64,000 nt of DNA from Rhizophagus clarus. Lineage: Eukaryota; Glomeromycota; Glomeromycetes; Glomerales; Glomeraceae. The stretch is taken from NCBI GenBank assembly GCA_015698045.1, contig BLAL01000036.1:1-64000 (forward strand), written 5' to 3'. The notes beneath the pieces were generated by a model. That model worked only from the letters and a program-made list of their open reading frames with translations. It was not told the origin of the DNA and searched no databases. Numbering within the stretch: the first letter of the stretch is position 1; each line of letters starts with the position of its first letter. Positions 10,612 through 22,204 of this stretch are shown piece by piece. The position numbers and the translations under genes are program-made.

Positions 10612-13222
10612 GGGGGGCCGCACAGCAAAACCCGGGGTTAGGACCGGTCACGTGATTTTGCGATTTTGTGATAATCATATGTTCACAGGTCTAGCCTTTT
10701 AGAAAATAAGGTTTTCGGAGTATAATAAAATAGTAAAAAGGGCGTAAAATTAACTTTTTGTCGTTGTCATTTACTTTAAAAACTTTCGCATTTTTTGAAT
10801 ATTAATCTCGTTAAATAATATGGAGTATGGAATCTATTTTAATAATAATAGTGCAAATGAAAATATATTGGCTGCTATAACGGAGTTGGAAAATATTTTT
10901 TTTATTGAAAATTCAAGTTCTGATGACGAAAAAAATACATCAGATAACGAAGAAGTTGAAGTTTCTTCCAATAACTCTAATGATATTGAAAATCTTGAAG
11001 AAAATTTCAAAGAAATGCGTTTAAATAACTTTGAATTTACAGAAAATAATGATAATTATATTGAAGATATAGTTTATGATGATGTAAAATTAAAAGTAAA
11101 GAAGTTTTTTAGTGGAAAATGCTCATGTTCATTTAAATGTTTTGAGAAAATTGGTTATGAACAATTTCTTACACATCGGTTAGAATTTGAATGTTTAAAT
11201 AAAAATATGCGGGATATGGCTATTAAGGGTCAACTTATGGCTTTTCAAAATACCAATAATAGGAAAACTTCACATTTCAAATATTGTTTTAATAGCAATC
11301 TTCCAATTTGTCGTACCACTTATGAGGTACTTGTTGGAGTTGGTCATACACATTTAGATAATTTAATAAAACATTTCCGAGAATATGGTCTTGAAGAACG
11401 TATACATGGTAATACTGGTAGAGCCTCCAAAAACATGAATCGCGTTGAAATAAATTATGATATGTCATGTGAAATTTACAATTTTTTAAAGAATTATTCT
11501 GAGATACATGGTTTACCTTCACCTGGGCGAAATTTTAGCGAAATAACAATGCCAATCGTATTTCTTCCAACAAGTTATAGCTATATATCAGTATACCAAG
11601 ATTATATTCAAGCTTATAAAAATGAATATGGAACAGAAGCACGTGTTATAGCTGAATCAACTTTTCGTAAAATCTGGAAACTTCTAATACCATCACTACA
11701 GTTTATGACTCCAAAGTCTGATTTATGTGAAACCTGCGAATTAATGAAATTAGAGATTCAATATATTACAGAACATGAAAAGAAATTGGCAATTACAGAA
11801 AAATATTTGAACCACCTGAACCGTGCAAAGCAAGAACGTGATTATTACAGTAATAATATTAAATGTGCAGTTAAAGATGGCAAACGAAATCCAAATACAA
11901 CTAGATCACAAATATTATTTAAATCTTTTGAAGGTAGCGCTCATATTGCATATGATTGGGCCCAAAATGTACAAATTCCATATTCACCTCAACAAATAGG
12001 ATCCATATTCTTCAAAAGTTCTCGAAAAGTACATTTATTTGGAGTTTGTAATACTGGGAACTTTCCACATACAGAACAGACCAATTATATAATTGATGAA
12101 GCCGAAATGCCTGATGATGGTAAACAAGGGAAAGGTGTAAATTGTACATTAAGTTTAGTTTGGCATGCAATTTTAAAATATAATCATGGGGAAAAAAAAT
12201 TGGTTGTTACATGTGATAATTGTGTTGGTCAGAACAAAAACAATTTTTCTTTATTTTTCTATTCATGGTTGATTGATTGTTGGTTATATGAAGAAATTGA
12301 GTTGAATTTCATGATACCCGGACACACCAAGTTTATTTGTGATAGCTGTTTTGGTCTAATTAAAGTTCTTTATCGGAAAAGCAAGGTAAATACTATTGAT
12401 GATATAGTTTTTATTATTGATCGTTCTACTACAGTCCATCTTAATACTTCCCAGCGTTATTTGAATGGAGAAGGTTTTAAATATTATAATTTTAAAGATT
12501 ACTTTCAAAAGTACAAAAAATTACCTAATATTCAAAAACAACATCATTTTTATTTTAATTTACTACATCCTGGGGAAGTTTTCTATAAAGATAAACTCGA
12601 AGATGAATATAAAAAGGCTATAATTTGTAACTTTCCTTTTGATTCTGATATTCTACCATCTACAATTAGCATTAGACCACTTTCTTTGAAGAGACAAGAA
12701 GAGCTGCATAAGGAAATTGCACCATACATTGATATACCCTTTCGTGATATCACTTGTCCTAAGCCAAAGGAACATGAGACAGTTTAAATTAAATTAGTGT
12801 AATTATATTCAAAATTTTACAATATAATCGAATAAAATAAGACTGTTTTTTTGCTCACTTATTTGTTACAGACATTGGCATTTTATAATATTATCATTTA
12901 AAATACTTTTAAACTTTGAAATCTCAAAAAAATAAAGTTTTTTGGATTGTTTATTTTTTACTAAATAATTAGCAACTTTTTAAAAAAATGTATTATAAAA
13001 ATTTTATTATAAAATCAAAAAAAAATATGTATAAAAGAAGGAAATAGAAGCTAATGTTTTCAATTATATATCTGCAAAATTTCGTTCTATGTTAAAAAGG
13101 CCGTTTCTGAAAAAAATTATTTTTTTTCGCAATGATCGTCAAAATCGATTGGTTAACTTAAACCTCGATTTTCTCGAAATCACATGATTATCGTAACCCC
13201 AGCTTTTGCTGTGCAGCCCCCC
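10612..13222 (+). mobile_element. DUF7869-type DNA transposon, apparently intact
   Basis: The element is bounded by imperfect terminal inverted repeats of about 50 bp starting GGGGGG; the next bases are C(C/T)GCACAGCAAAA at both ends. ATAT flanks both ends (10608-10611 and 13223-13226), so the target duplication is TA or ATAT; its palindromic sequence prevents a decision. One gene fills the interior (10820-12787) with short untranslated flanks. Length is 2.6 kb. The open reading frame and well-preserved ends suggest recent insertion. Confidence 0.8.
10820..12787 (+). CDS. Transposase-like protein with DUF7869-type domain
   Basis: The protein is a single open frame of 655 residues. Residues 1-75 are acidic, Ser/Asn-rich and likely disordered. 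A Cys-containing segment follows (CSCSFKCFEKIG, about 98-110). Next is a region with HTHLDNLIKHFREYG near 175, which looks like a helix-turn-helix DNA-binding part. The C-terminal half holds the signature CDNCVGQNKNN near 463 and PGHTKFICDSCFG near 500, followed by LHPGEVFYKD near 580. These motifs are characteristic of the DUF7869 family, which probably has an RNase H-like catalytic fold; the conserved Asp residues in both motifs are candidates for the metal-binding acids. No introns or breaks are seen. Placement between terminal inverted repeats supports a transposase. The superfamily name is not certain. Confidence 0.8.
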   Translation: MEYGIYFNNNSANENILAAITELENIFFIENSSSDDEKNTSDNEEVEVSSNNSNDIENLEENFKEMRLNNFEFTENNDNYIEDIVYDDVKLKVKKFFSGKCSCSFKCFEKIGYEQFLTHRLEFECLNKNMRDMAIKGQLMAFQNTNNRKTSHFKYCFNSNLPICRTTYEVLVGVGHTHLDNLIKHFREYGLEERIHGNTGRASKNMNRVEINYDMSCEIYNFLKNYSEIHGLPSPGRNFSEITMPIVFLPTSYSYISVYQDYIQAYKNEYGTEARVIAESTFRKIWKLLIPSLQFMTPKSDLCETCELMKLEIQYITEHEKKLAITEKYLNHLNRAKQERDYYSNNIKCAVKDGKRNPNTTRSQILFKSFEGSAHIAYDWAQNVQIPYSPQQIGSIFFKSSRKVHLFGVCNTGNFPHTEQTNYIIDEAEMPDDGKQGKGVNCTLSLVWHAILKYNHGEKKLVVTCDNCVGQNKNNFSLFFYSWLIDCWLYEEIELNFMIPGHTKFICDSCFGLIKVLYRKSKVNTIDDIVFIIDRSTTVHLNTSQRYLNGEGFKYYNFKDYFQKYKKLPNIQKQHHFYFNLLHPGEVFYKDKLEDEYKKAIICNFPFDSDILPSTISIRPLSLKRQEELHKEIAPYIDIPFRDITCPKPKEHETV

Positions 13223-13231
13223 ATATGGTGA

Positions 13232-13768
13232 CGCCTTACATCTCGAAAATACTCATTATCGCTGGAACAGGCAAGTGGTATTCACTCTGAAGTAAAAGAT
13301 ATGTTAAATCAGGCAGTTGAAAAATATATTAAGAAAAAAGAGTATTAGAGAATGAAGCCTATTACCAGCGACTGTAAAAATTTGTTAAGAAAAGAAAATG
13401 AGAAGCTGTGTATATCAAAGCAGGTATTAGAAAAAAAGATTGAAGAACTTCTTGACTTGCAAGAGCAATATAAGTCTCGTAAGGTAGCCATGATCAGGTT
13501 TTTGAAAGAGAGTAGCAGGAAAGTCACCCAATTATCAGATTTGGTAGTTTTCTTCAAAAGTACAATTCATGATATGAGAAAAGCTATTGCATCAGCAGAA
13601 AAGTCCATTGACATGTTAGAGAATAAATGCTGGTATCTGGAGGATATTATTTCTGCTAAGAACAGGAAAATTATCACTCTTGCTGATCAGATCCTTTCTA
13701 AAATTGAGCATAGTGATGTGACTATAGAACCAGAAATATATTCTAGCACTCACGAAAGGAAATTATAG
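13232..13768 (+). pseudogene. Coiled-coil ORF remnant between two transposons
   Basis: The 138-residue open part (13352-13768) is a continuous heptad-type coiled coil rich in Lys, Glu and Leu (for example LEKKIEELLDLQEQYKSRK). The same frame continues upstream for about 38 codons across one TAG at 13346-13348, back almost to the end of the neighbouring transposon, and downstream it reaches the left end of the Plavaka-like element. It resembles in style the coiled-coil protein of the Polinton-like elements, but I cannot show homology. It is squeezed between two insertions and is probably a remnant. Confidence 0.4.
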
Positions 13769-13974
13769 GCAAAGAGGCGTAGTGAATCTGAACATGATCT
13801 AGAAACCACATCAGGAAATTTTTTCAGAAGATATACATCAATAATTATCACTTTATCGATAAATATCGTATTTATAAATCGATGGTCAACATAATGTGAT
13901 AATATTCGATAATTATCTCACAATTATACAACGATATTTAACTTTTTCTAAAATAATCGTACTGATAATTTGTG

Positions 13975-14325
13975 ATATTGACAATTATCGAAAATAATCT
14001 CGACGATGATTTGCGATGTTGGCAATTATTGAAAATAATCGCACTGATAATTTGCGATGTCGACAGTTATCGAAAATAATCGCACTGATAATTTGCGATA
14101 TTAACAATTATCGAAAATAATCTCAACGATGATTTGCGATATTGACAATTATCGAAAATAATCTCGACGATGATTTGCGATATTGGCAATTATCGAAAAT
14201 AATCGCACTGATAATTTGCGATGTCGACAGTTATCGAAAATAATCGCACTGATAATTTGCGATATTGACAGTTATCGAAAATAATCTCAACGATGATTTG
14301 CGATATTGACAATTATCAAAAATAA
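13975..14325. repeat. 41-bp subterminal tandem array
   Basis: About eight copies of a 41-bp unit built around TCGAAAATAATCGCACTGAT and AATTTGCGAT, with alternating subtypes (TCGCACTGATAA or TCTCRACGATGA). Each unit contains CpG or TCGA motifs. It lies just inside the left end of the Plavaka-like element and is a candidate transposase-binding array. Confidence 0.85.
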
Positions 14326-14424
14326 TCAAGTTAAATCCATTATTTATTGTTTCATTAATAAATCATAAACCGCACTCATATACAAATGAATACTAAGAAT
14401 ATTAATCTAATTTTATTTTACACC

Positions 14425-17303
14425 TTAAAAAATATACGTATTAACAAAATATTTATTTTCACAGTTATTTCTTGGTATAATGTGAACTGACATATCAACC
14501 GAATCTAAGTAAACACATGTATATTGATCAGTTAGCCATAATCTTGGACAGTCGTATATGATCTCTTCTTCTTGTACTTCTTCATACCATCGTAACAAAG
14601 CAAGATTTACTGGCTCTTTTAAACCTTTTGCAGAAAATTCCAATAATAAAAGTGCCTAAATTTAATTCAGTTAATAACATGTCATCATGACAAAAATCTT
14701 AATAAAAAATTTTAAGTATATCATACCTTTCCATACCACGCAGTTTCTTCGGAAGAGACTACTACATCACTGAACCATTCATTACCATAAAAGGTTCCTG
14801 CTGTTCGGATAATATCAGTTGATTCAACAGCTACACTAGAATATATTTTAAAATGCCCAGATTCATAATCATATTCTAACTCATTTTCCGTCAAAAACTC
14901 TTCAAAACCTGCATGAAGGTTATCAAACCCTTCTTTATACAGATGATGGATATCGGTGTCTTGTTTTATTTTAGAAACTGTTGTTTCAATTTCAGTAAAT
15001 TTGAACTCCCATAAAAGATTTCGAAATTCACTAGATCTCCTTATCGTAGGTTTTTTTTGTTTCAAGGCTAAATATTGACGTCGCACCTATCATATCAAAT
15101 TTAAATTAATCGATTAAAATAGATTATGACGAAACAGATCATATAATATTACCGTAGTTAACATTTGTGGAACATAATTTCTTTTATTTGTCATTTGATA
15201 TGGAGTTTTAACGCTCTTCTTATGCAAAGTTTCATATGTTTCTGTTGACATCCCATTCATCGAACCATAAAGTCGAATTGACGGAATTACATGATAATGA
15301 AGCACGTGAAGTTTAGGTATTTTACAGCGACTTGGAGAATATTCGGCAAATATCGTTACAAATTCTTGACAGAATTCAGTTATTAACATCTAGTAATAGT
15401 AGTAATAAATTTTTAAAAAACTGAAATTAAATACTAATTAAAGATTTGGTTTAGAATTAATAATCGATATTTACCTCTAATTCTGTTAACTCGGTATCCG
15501 TAAATGACTCCTGACGCAACTTCATATACATTACCAAATATTTATGAAAAATGTTGCACAGTCTCTTACATGGTATTCCACCTTCTTTATAATCATCGTA
15601 TAAATTATCTATAACAAAAATAATCACTTTCATTATATTACGATAATCATTGGCAGTAAATTTAGATATATTTTCCAATCCGTTTTTTAATATTATTAAG
15701 CCTGGATATCGTGGGATTGCGCACAATCTGTGGTCCATATCTTTTACTGCTCTATTGCTGACCTTTCGGTGTAACAATTCACGAGTAAATTCTATGAGAT
15801 ACTTTGTTACTTCAAGGTCGAGTAAATGCATACGATCTGGAGCAGTCGCCTCATAAATATTAAAATCGTCAAAATCCCAAAAATAATTAAACTTCTTATG
15901 AATCGAAAATTCACTTGCTTGATTCTCACTAATAGCTAGTTTCATCTTTTCTGGAGTTCGTAAATCAATATGAGATAATGCCATATTATTAAGATCTTCG
16001 TTATTTATCAAGCAATAATAACATGGTCATTTAGAAGTTGATGGGAAATATGTTGCGGTAAATGCTCCTGCTTCCGCCATATCAGCAAGAATAACTGATA
16101 ATTTTGGTGTAAATGGATGTATTTTATTTTGAACAACTAAATACATGTCATTTTGATTCATTATCGGCGATAATAATATTCGGAGACATCTCTGAAAAAC
16201 AAGTCTCTGTAATCTTCAGAAAGACTCAGAATTCCTTGTAGTATTATCTTTTGCTTTCAATTTTGGCAAATAACCAACAAGTACTTTAGCGTTAGGTTTA
16301 TTTCGCTGCCAATTTGGTATATTTCCGAGTGAAATATATATAGGATGTTCAGAAGTTTTGCCCAGATGATCACAAGTTGTGAAATCGGCGTAGATTATTA
16401 TCGATAATAATTTATTATCGACAGGAATTTTATTTTCTGTGATATACCACCAATTACTTTCGAATTGTTCACCATAAGTCTTAATCAATGTATTGTGATT
16501 TTTATACTTAAAAACAAATTCTTCATTCATTTCGGATTGAAGAAGCAGAACTTTAATTCCATGAATTATCAGTTGATAATAAAAAGAATAATCTTTATCC
16601 TGGAATTTCGTGATAAGAACTTTTTTGAATTTCATATAAGGAAATTCGTTAACATCAAGAAATCTACGACCTTCCTTAGTATTTATTGGTAATGGGTTTT
16701 TTCGGCCTCTTGTCTGCTTTTATTGATTAACTTAATTATCCTATCACCGCAAAAATTAGATAATTGATATTCCATAACAATTTTCATGAATTCACGATAA
16801 ATGTCGTTCGGCCATTCAGTGTTAGGTGGATGTGTTTTGTCTCTTATTGCATCATCTAGTGTGGTCCCACAAAAATCTTCAGCATCGATAGATAACGAGT
16901 ATGTTAAGTCAACTTCATTATCCTCATTATCGTCGTCATCAAATTCACCACTTTCCTCATCCGACTCATCGTTGTCATCAAATTCCCCACTTTCCTCATC
17001 CGACTCTTCAGAAATTTGTAAATTTTCATGAGATTCTACGGGTTGTTCTAATGTTATTTTCGATTCAGATTCGTCATCTTTCATTGAAAGATCATCATCC
17101 CAGAGACCGGATTCTTCATGATATGGCACTTTTGATACTTCTTTATCATCATCATCCCAGAGATCAGGTTCTTCGTGTGACATATTTGATTGAAAGGTTA
17201 CTTCTTCATCTTCGTCAATATATTGATGCTTGTCCGAAATATGTCATTTTAATGCATAAGTTGACGAAAAAGTACATGAACAATATGAACATTTATAGGT
17301 CAT
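14425..17303 (-). pseudogene. Plavaka-type transposase, four exons, decayed
   Basis: Four exons are supported by GT-AG sites in phase: 17303-15475, 15389-15153, 15086-14727 and 14655-14425. The N-terminus has a C2H2 zinc finger (YKCSYCSCTF, then H and H), followed by an acidic repeat region. The core shows HPIYISLGNIP, VGYLPKLK and CLRILLSP, then a PCYYC zinc pair and the segment APDRMHLLDLEVTKY. These are hallmarks of Plavaka transposases, relatives of CACTA. The frame is interrupted by three in-frame TGA codons (17246-17244 inside the zinc finger, one after NSESF near 16213, one before PCYYC near 16030) and by a 1-base loss in an A/C run near 16690. At each TGA the family context suggests Arg, so all fit CGA to TGA change at a CpG. 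The exon boundaries look well preserved. Not functional as it stands. Confidence 0.75.
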
Positions 17304-17639
17304 TTTGAGTGATTTTAGCGATAGTGAACGGAACCAAATTTTATGAAAGTGAATTTGTTGCCTGAACAAAACTAGTAAAAACGGAATTTATTGCCTGAAC
17401 AAAACTAAAAAACGATGTAATATATATATTTCATTATTTCAGCTTTACTAGTAGTAGACAACGATCAGTTTTATTAGTAAACAATACAGATATTTTTAGA
17501 CTTTTCTTAATTGTATTGTTGATCTATTTAATTTTTGAGTACAACAATTAAATATGCATCGTTATATCTCGATTAATTGTATTGTTTTGTATTGTTAAAT
17601 TTTCAAATAATTTATTTAATTTTGAGTAATTGAAAGAGA

Positions 17640-18010
17640 TCGATACTATTTACTACTATGATTGGATATTTTCAGTTAACTAATGTGCATTGTTACCGTA
17701 TCCCTTGAATTTATTTACAAATAATTAATATGCATCGTTATCCCTCGAATTTATTTACAATTAACTAATATACATTGTTATCCCTTGAATTTATTTAATT
17801 TTAGAGTACAATTAACACTAATGTGCATTGTTACCGTATCCCTCGAATTTATTTACAAATAATTAATATGCATCATTATCCCTCGAATTTATTTACAATT
17901 AACTAATATACATTGTTATCCCTCGAATTTATTTAATTTTAGAGTACAATTAACTAATATGCGTCGTTATCCCTTGTTTAATCCATTTAATTTTGAGTAC
18001 AATTAACTAA
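17640..18010. repeat. Nested tandem repeat in divergent promoter region
   Basis: Units near 50 bp, each with a TATGCATCGTTATCCCTCGA-like core, are arranged in threes into a higher-order block of about 150 bp that itself occurs about twice. It lies between the two divergent genes of the Plavaka-like element and may act as a shared regulatory region. Confidence 0.7.
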
Positions 18011-18199
18011 TATGCATCGTTATAATATTTTAATTATGCATTACAATTAATAACGCGTCGCTATAATAATTTAATTAGTATGCATTATAATTATTTACGC
18101 GTCACATCAAGTTTTACTGATCTAAATAGTTTATCAAACTTTAGAAAAGTTTATATATAAGATACTTTTCCAACCTTTTTTTTAAACTTTTTTTATCTC

Positions 18200-18300
18200 T
18201 GATTTTACATTCAAATCTTCTTCAATCCTTTTTCATCCGCTTCTTCTTCAATCCTTTTTCATCTGCTTCTTCTTCAATCCTTTTTCGTTCGCTCCTTTTT
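18200..18300 (+). promoter_or_regulatory. Pyrimidine-rich leader with 27-28-bp repeats
   Basis: Three tandem units of CTTCTTCAATCCTTTTTCAT followed by a short variable part precede the start codon at 18394. Pyrimidine-rich tracts before the start are common in fungal promoters; a promoter role here is inference. Confidence 0.45.
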
Positions 18301-18393
18301 CCACTTTATACTAAATTTTTCTTCGCTCTTCTTTAGTCTAACCATTTATATCTTTCTTTTTTTACTAATTTGTTTCAAACCTTTTTTAAAAAA

Positions 18394-20207
18394 ATGCCAA
18401 AAAAACGAAAATATTCCACTAGAGCTAACAAAGATAAACAGTCTCAGGAATCAAATAATGAATATAATAATGAACAAGAAGGCCCAAGAAAAATCGTAAA
18501 GCGGAAAGATACTTCGCAAGCTAAAGAGCCTGCTAAAGAATCAGATACTATTAGTTCACAAGCTAAAGAGACAACCAAAAAATCAGATACTAGTAACCAG
18601 GGATCAGATAGTGATCAAGAAGAAATGGAAGTAGTAGCGGAATCTTCGCAAACTACACCACTAGCAGAAGGTAATGATCCATATATATTTATTATGATTT
18701 GTTAGATATTATGTTAATAAACCTTTTATAATCAATCATTTATTTTTTAGATAACACTCGAAGGATAAAGGAATATATTTCTAAACAACTCAAAACATAC
18801 GGCAGACAATCAAAGCAAAGTAAGTGATAATTTCCAGACTCGAAAATTGTCGACATTTCATTTCAGTTTACATCTATTACACCTAATACAATTTACTGGA
18901 TTAATACATTAACGTCAGCTGGCGATGAAAATTCTGAAACGCTTGTACCAGAAACAAATAGAGAAAATGTACGGCGCAGTAGGCCGACCACGCCAGCTGT
19001 TGAGCATGGAAGAAGCTCGTCAACTACAACTGCAGAAGAAACACCAGAGATCAATGTCCAACCTCCTAAAAGCAGAAAAAGTTGCGAGGACATGCTTATA
19101 AAACAAGGTAGGCAAATACGAGCTCTATATGAATTACATAAAGAGACGCTCGAGAAAGTCGGATGGATCCAGAACCAGATTAAGTTGCAAAATGAGAAAA
19201 AGAAAAAAATTGACCTAAGCGAAAAGGTCTTCAATGTAAGTTTCTAACGAAAACCTGGTGCTATTCTCTCTTATACCATCTGTCACCAAATCACAACATA
19301 ATTGCAATTATTTATTATCACACACTAATATAGGAAGGTTATAACTCGGTGTGCAATAAATCCTTTCCGGACAATATGTGGCCTACCTTTGAAAATTTTA
19401 AGTTGGAGCTCGAAAATTGGCTAAATCAACATCATCCTGATTATCTTCGTGAAGTAGGCTATAGAGAGTGGACGAACGCATTTTCAGGACGCCATCATTC
19501 TATGGTGATTATCATTAATAATCGTAATCATAACTGTTGTGTTTAATTTAAATTTTTCGATTATCATTATGGATTTTTTATTTTTTTTTATAGCTCATGC
19601 GAAAAATGAAAGATATGAGAGGAGTACACGTTGCAGCAGTGAAAAGCGCTATTTTTAAGGAATTCGGTCTACAATCAATAAGTGGTAATAAACGAAAAAG
19701 CCCGCAAGATATAACGAGCTGGAAAAATTTACCACAAGTTAAAGAGTGTTATAATAAGTTATATGATGATAACGATAATGTAATCGAAAATATAACAAAA
19801 CTCGCATTTCCCGCAATATCTGATACCGATGAGTCATTTCAGAATATCTATATTTATACGTCAGCGATATGCGATATAGTATTGAATCCTAGCTACCCCA
19901 ACGTAGAGTGCGGGAAAAAACCTCTAGAACGACGATATCAGAAATTTAAGGTATGTGGCTGTTATTTAAACCAATTTATATAATTTGAAATCTATTCAGT
20001 TAGATAAAATTCGAATTAATACTTTATTAGGATTTATTCGAAAAAAAAGGAGGTTTTACTATACATGACATGCAGGAGATATTGAGGGAAGAAGTTCCAG
20101 AAATCCCGAAAACAGGCTCTTTTGAAGAGAAGGAGGAAACAGATGTAATTCTCAGAGGTGATGATACATTAATGACGTTGCATGACGACTTGTTTTATGA
20201 TGATTAG
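18394..20207 (+). CDS. Plavaka-element partner protein, six exons, intact
   Basis: The model has exons 18394-18670, 18751-18819, 18919-19235, 19334-19504, 19594-19950 and 20031-20207; all phases close and give 455 residues. The fourth donor (GTGATT) is weaker than the rest. The N-terminal 110 residues are Lys/Glu/Ser-rich with a likely nuclear localisation signal (MPKKRKYS) and SQAKE repeats. A helical segment follows (LIKQGRQIRALYELHKETLE, near 175). The C-terminal half is ordered (WTNAFSGRHHSM, AAVKSAIFKEFG, RRYQKFKDLFEKKGGFTI). I do not recognise the family. Position inside the element ends, divergent from the transposase, suggests an accessory protein comparable in role to the second protein of CACTA elements; it could instead be a captured host gene. 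It is open although the transposase is broken. Confidence 0.65.
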
Positions 20208-20454
20208 CAATTATTTATAGGTTGGAAAGTGATGTTTTATTTTAAGGTGGCATACTAATATTTTATAATTAATTATAATTATTATCATTATGAATTTTAT
20301 TATAAATTTTATTATTATAAATAAATAAATAAATTTACGTTAGTAATCGCAATGAATATTTTCAATATTTATCGTTTGAATTTTCTTGATTTTTATCGTA
20401 TGAAATTTTCTCGACTTTTATCATTTAGGCTTAATTCCGATAAGTAATCATCTT

Positions 20455-20655
20455 TTCCGTATCGATACTACTTGACGAGTCTGATTATTATCGATAGATA
20501 TCATGTGACCTTTCCATCGATATACATCTCTATCGATATTTGTCATTTTAGTTAAATTCTGATAATTTGTCATCATTTACCCACATCGATACTACTCGAC
20601 GAGTCCGATTATTATCGATATATATCATGTGACCTATCCATCGATATATATCCCC
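20455..20655. repeat. Right subterminal duplicated block
   Basis: A block of about 115 bp carrying ATCGATACTACTYGACGAGT, TTATTATCGAT and ATCATGTGACCT occurs twice in direct order just inside the right end. With the 41-bp array on the left it gives the element asymmetric subterminal repeats. Confidence 0.75.
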
Positions 20656-20670
20656 TAAAAAAATTTCCTG

Positions 20671-22190
20671 ATGATATTAACCAATCAAAATCAAATGACT
20701 GAAATGACTAAATAACAAAGGATTATGAATAATGATAAATGATTAACTAAATCATTTGAATAGTCAAATGACCAGGTCATTTCTGAATACTGTCATAGAT
20801 TATTGGATAGAATATGTATAAAATACTGCTATTCAATCTGTCAACTTACAGCTAAAATACAAAATATCCAAATATTTTTATTTATTTCACATCAATCTAT
20901 TTGAAAATATATAAAAAAAGAGGTATGAAAGTTCTATATTAATAGTAACTCCAATATTCATAAGACAGCATATTAAAATATAAAAAAAATAGGCAGAAGA
21001 GCATTTAAATGATAATTGAAATCAAACAATATTTACAGATAAGATAATATTTAATCTTTTTAAAAACAAGGTCAAAAAATGATTAAAAGTAGTAAAAAAT
21101 CTATCTGGAAGTTACTAAAATTCTATTAAAAAGTAATAGTATAAGATGGAATTTCAAAAAAGAAAAATACTCTTATTTTATTTTACTAACATTACGGATA
21201 GACTATTTTATATAAGTATATTGCAGAACTTCTACCTATTACATAAAATATGTATAAAAAAAGATGGCGTTTGTAACAGGATAATAATCCAAAGTACATA
21301 TCACATATTACTAAAGAGTTCATTGCTAAAAATTCAATCTGCATAAATGCATAATTGATTGGCCATCCAATAATCTGAATCTTAACCCTATTAAAAATAT
21401 GTGAATAATCATTAAAAATAATATTAAAAAGCAAATACATTAAAATATTAATGAATTAACCAAATTTTTGGTTGAAAAATGAAATGCAATTTCTTAATCA
21501 ATAATAAATAATTTGGATAAACCTATAAAAACAAGATGCAAAATAATTTTAGAAAAAAATAGTGATAAGATATTATATTGAATTTTTTTATTATTAATAA
21601 AAAAATATTCAACTTTTAAATGAATCTAATTTCATTAATTATGAATGTGTAATTTTTAAAATATGTGGATTTTTTCTCACCACAATTTTTTTCATTACAT
21701 ACTGTAATATAAGGGCCATTATAAAAATAGTATATAAAGAATGCACTACTATCAATTTCATTTAATAATTTTCCAGAGTTATGTTCATCTATTATATAAT
21801 ATTTATTATAAGTTTTTCTTTACTATTTATCATTTTTAATTAATTCTTATGTAAATACAATCCCTTACATTCTTCTTACTTTTCATTCCTAAAGGTCTAT
21901 TTGTCTTCAAAAATATTTTTACAAAAAAAAAGTTAAAGAGCATTAAAAAAAGAGATCAATTATCTAAATTATATAGCCAATAAAATTTTAAATTAGTAAT
22001 TATAACAGGTGTAATATTTTCACTAACTAATGTTTTTATATATTTTGTTAGTTTAAATAAATTTAAGGAAAATTTTAGTTTTTTTTTTTTATTTGACAAC
22101 TTAGTAGAAACATTTCTTTCCCAAATTTTTTGTAAATACAAACTAATTTGATTTTATAATAAATAAAATGTATTGTTTTTTCACTTATAC
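20671..22190. other. AT-rich spacer, no gene supported
   Basis: Very AT-rich. The 66- and 82-residue frames near 21146-21440 lie over each other on both strands and have low-complexity composition. I see no supported gene or RNA here. Confidence 0.5.
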
Positions 22191-22204
22191 TGGCATTTTT
22201 CTAT

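Larger units (their letters stand above)
13812..20670. mobile_element. Plavaka-like (CACTA-related) DNA transposon, non-functional transposase
   Basis: The ends are inverted repeats beginning CAGGAAATTTTTT and continuing AG..GATATA.ATC, seen at 13812 and, reversed, ending at 20670. AT flanks each end; a longer target duplication is not resolvable. The left subterminal zone has a 41-bp tandem array and the right one has duplicated blocks, a layout typical of CACTA-related elements where transposase binds subterminal repeats. Two divergent genes fill the inside: a decayed Plavaka-type transposase on the minus strand and an open partner gene on the plus strand. Confidence 0.75.

Noticed and set aside
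15457-17303. Reading TGA as a sense codon (recoding or a variant code) in the Plavaka-like transposase
   Set aside because: Host genes here use TGA as a stop (for example the SAP-domain and membrane-protein genes), the element also has a frame change, and CGA to TGA decay explains all three sites.
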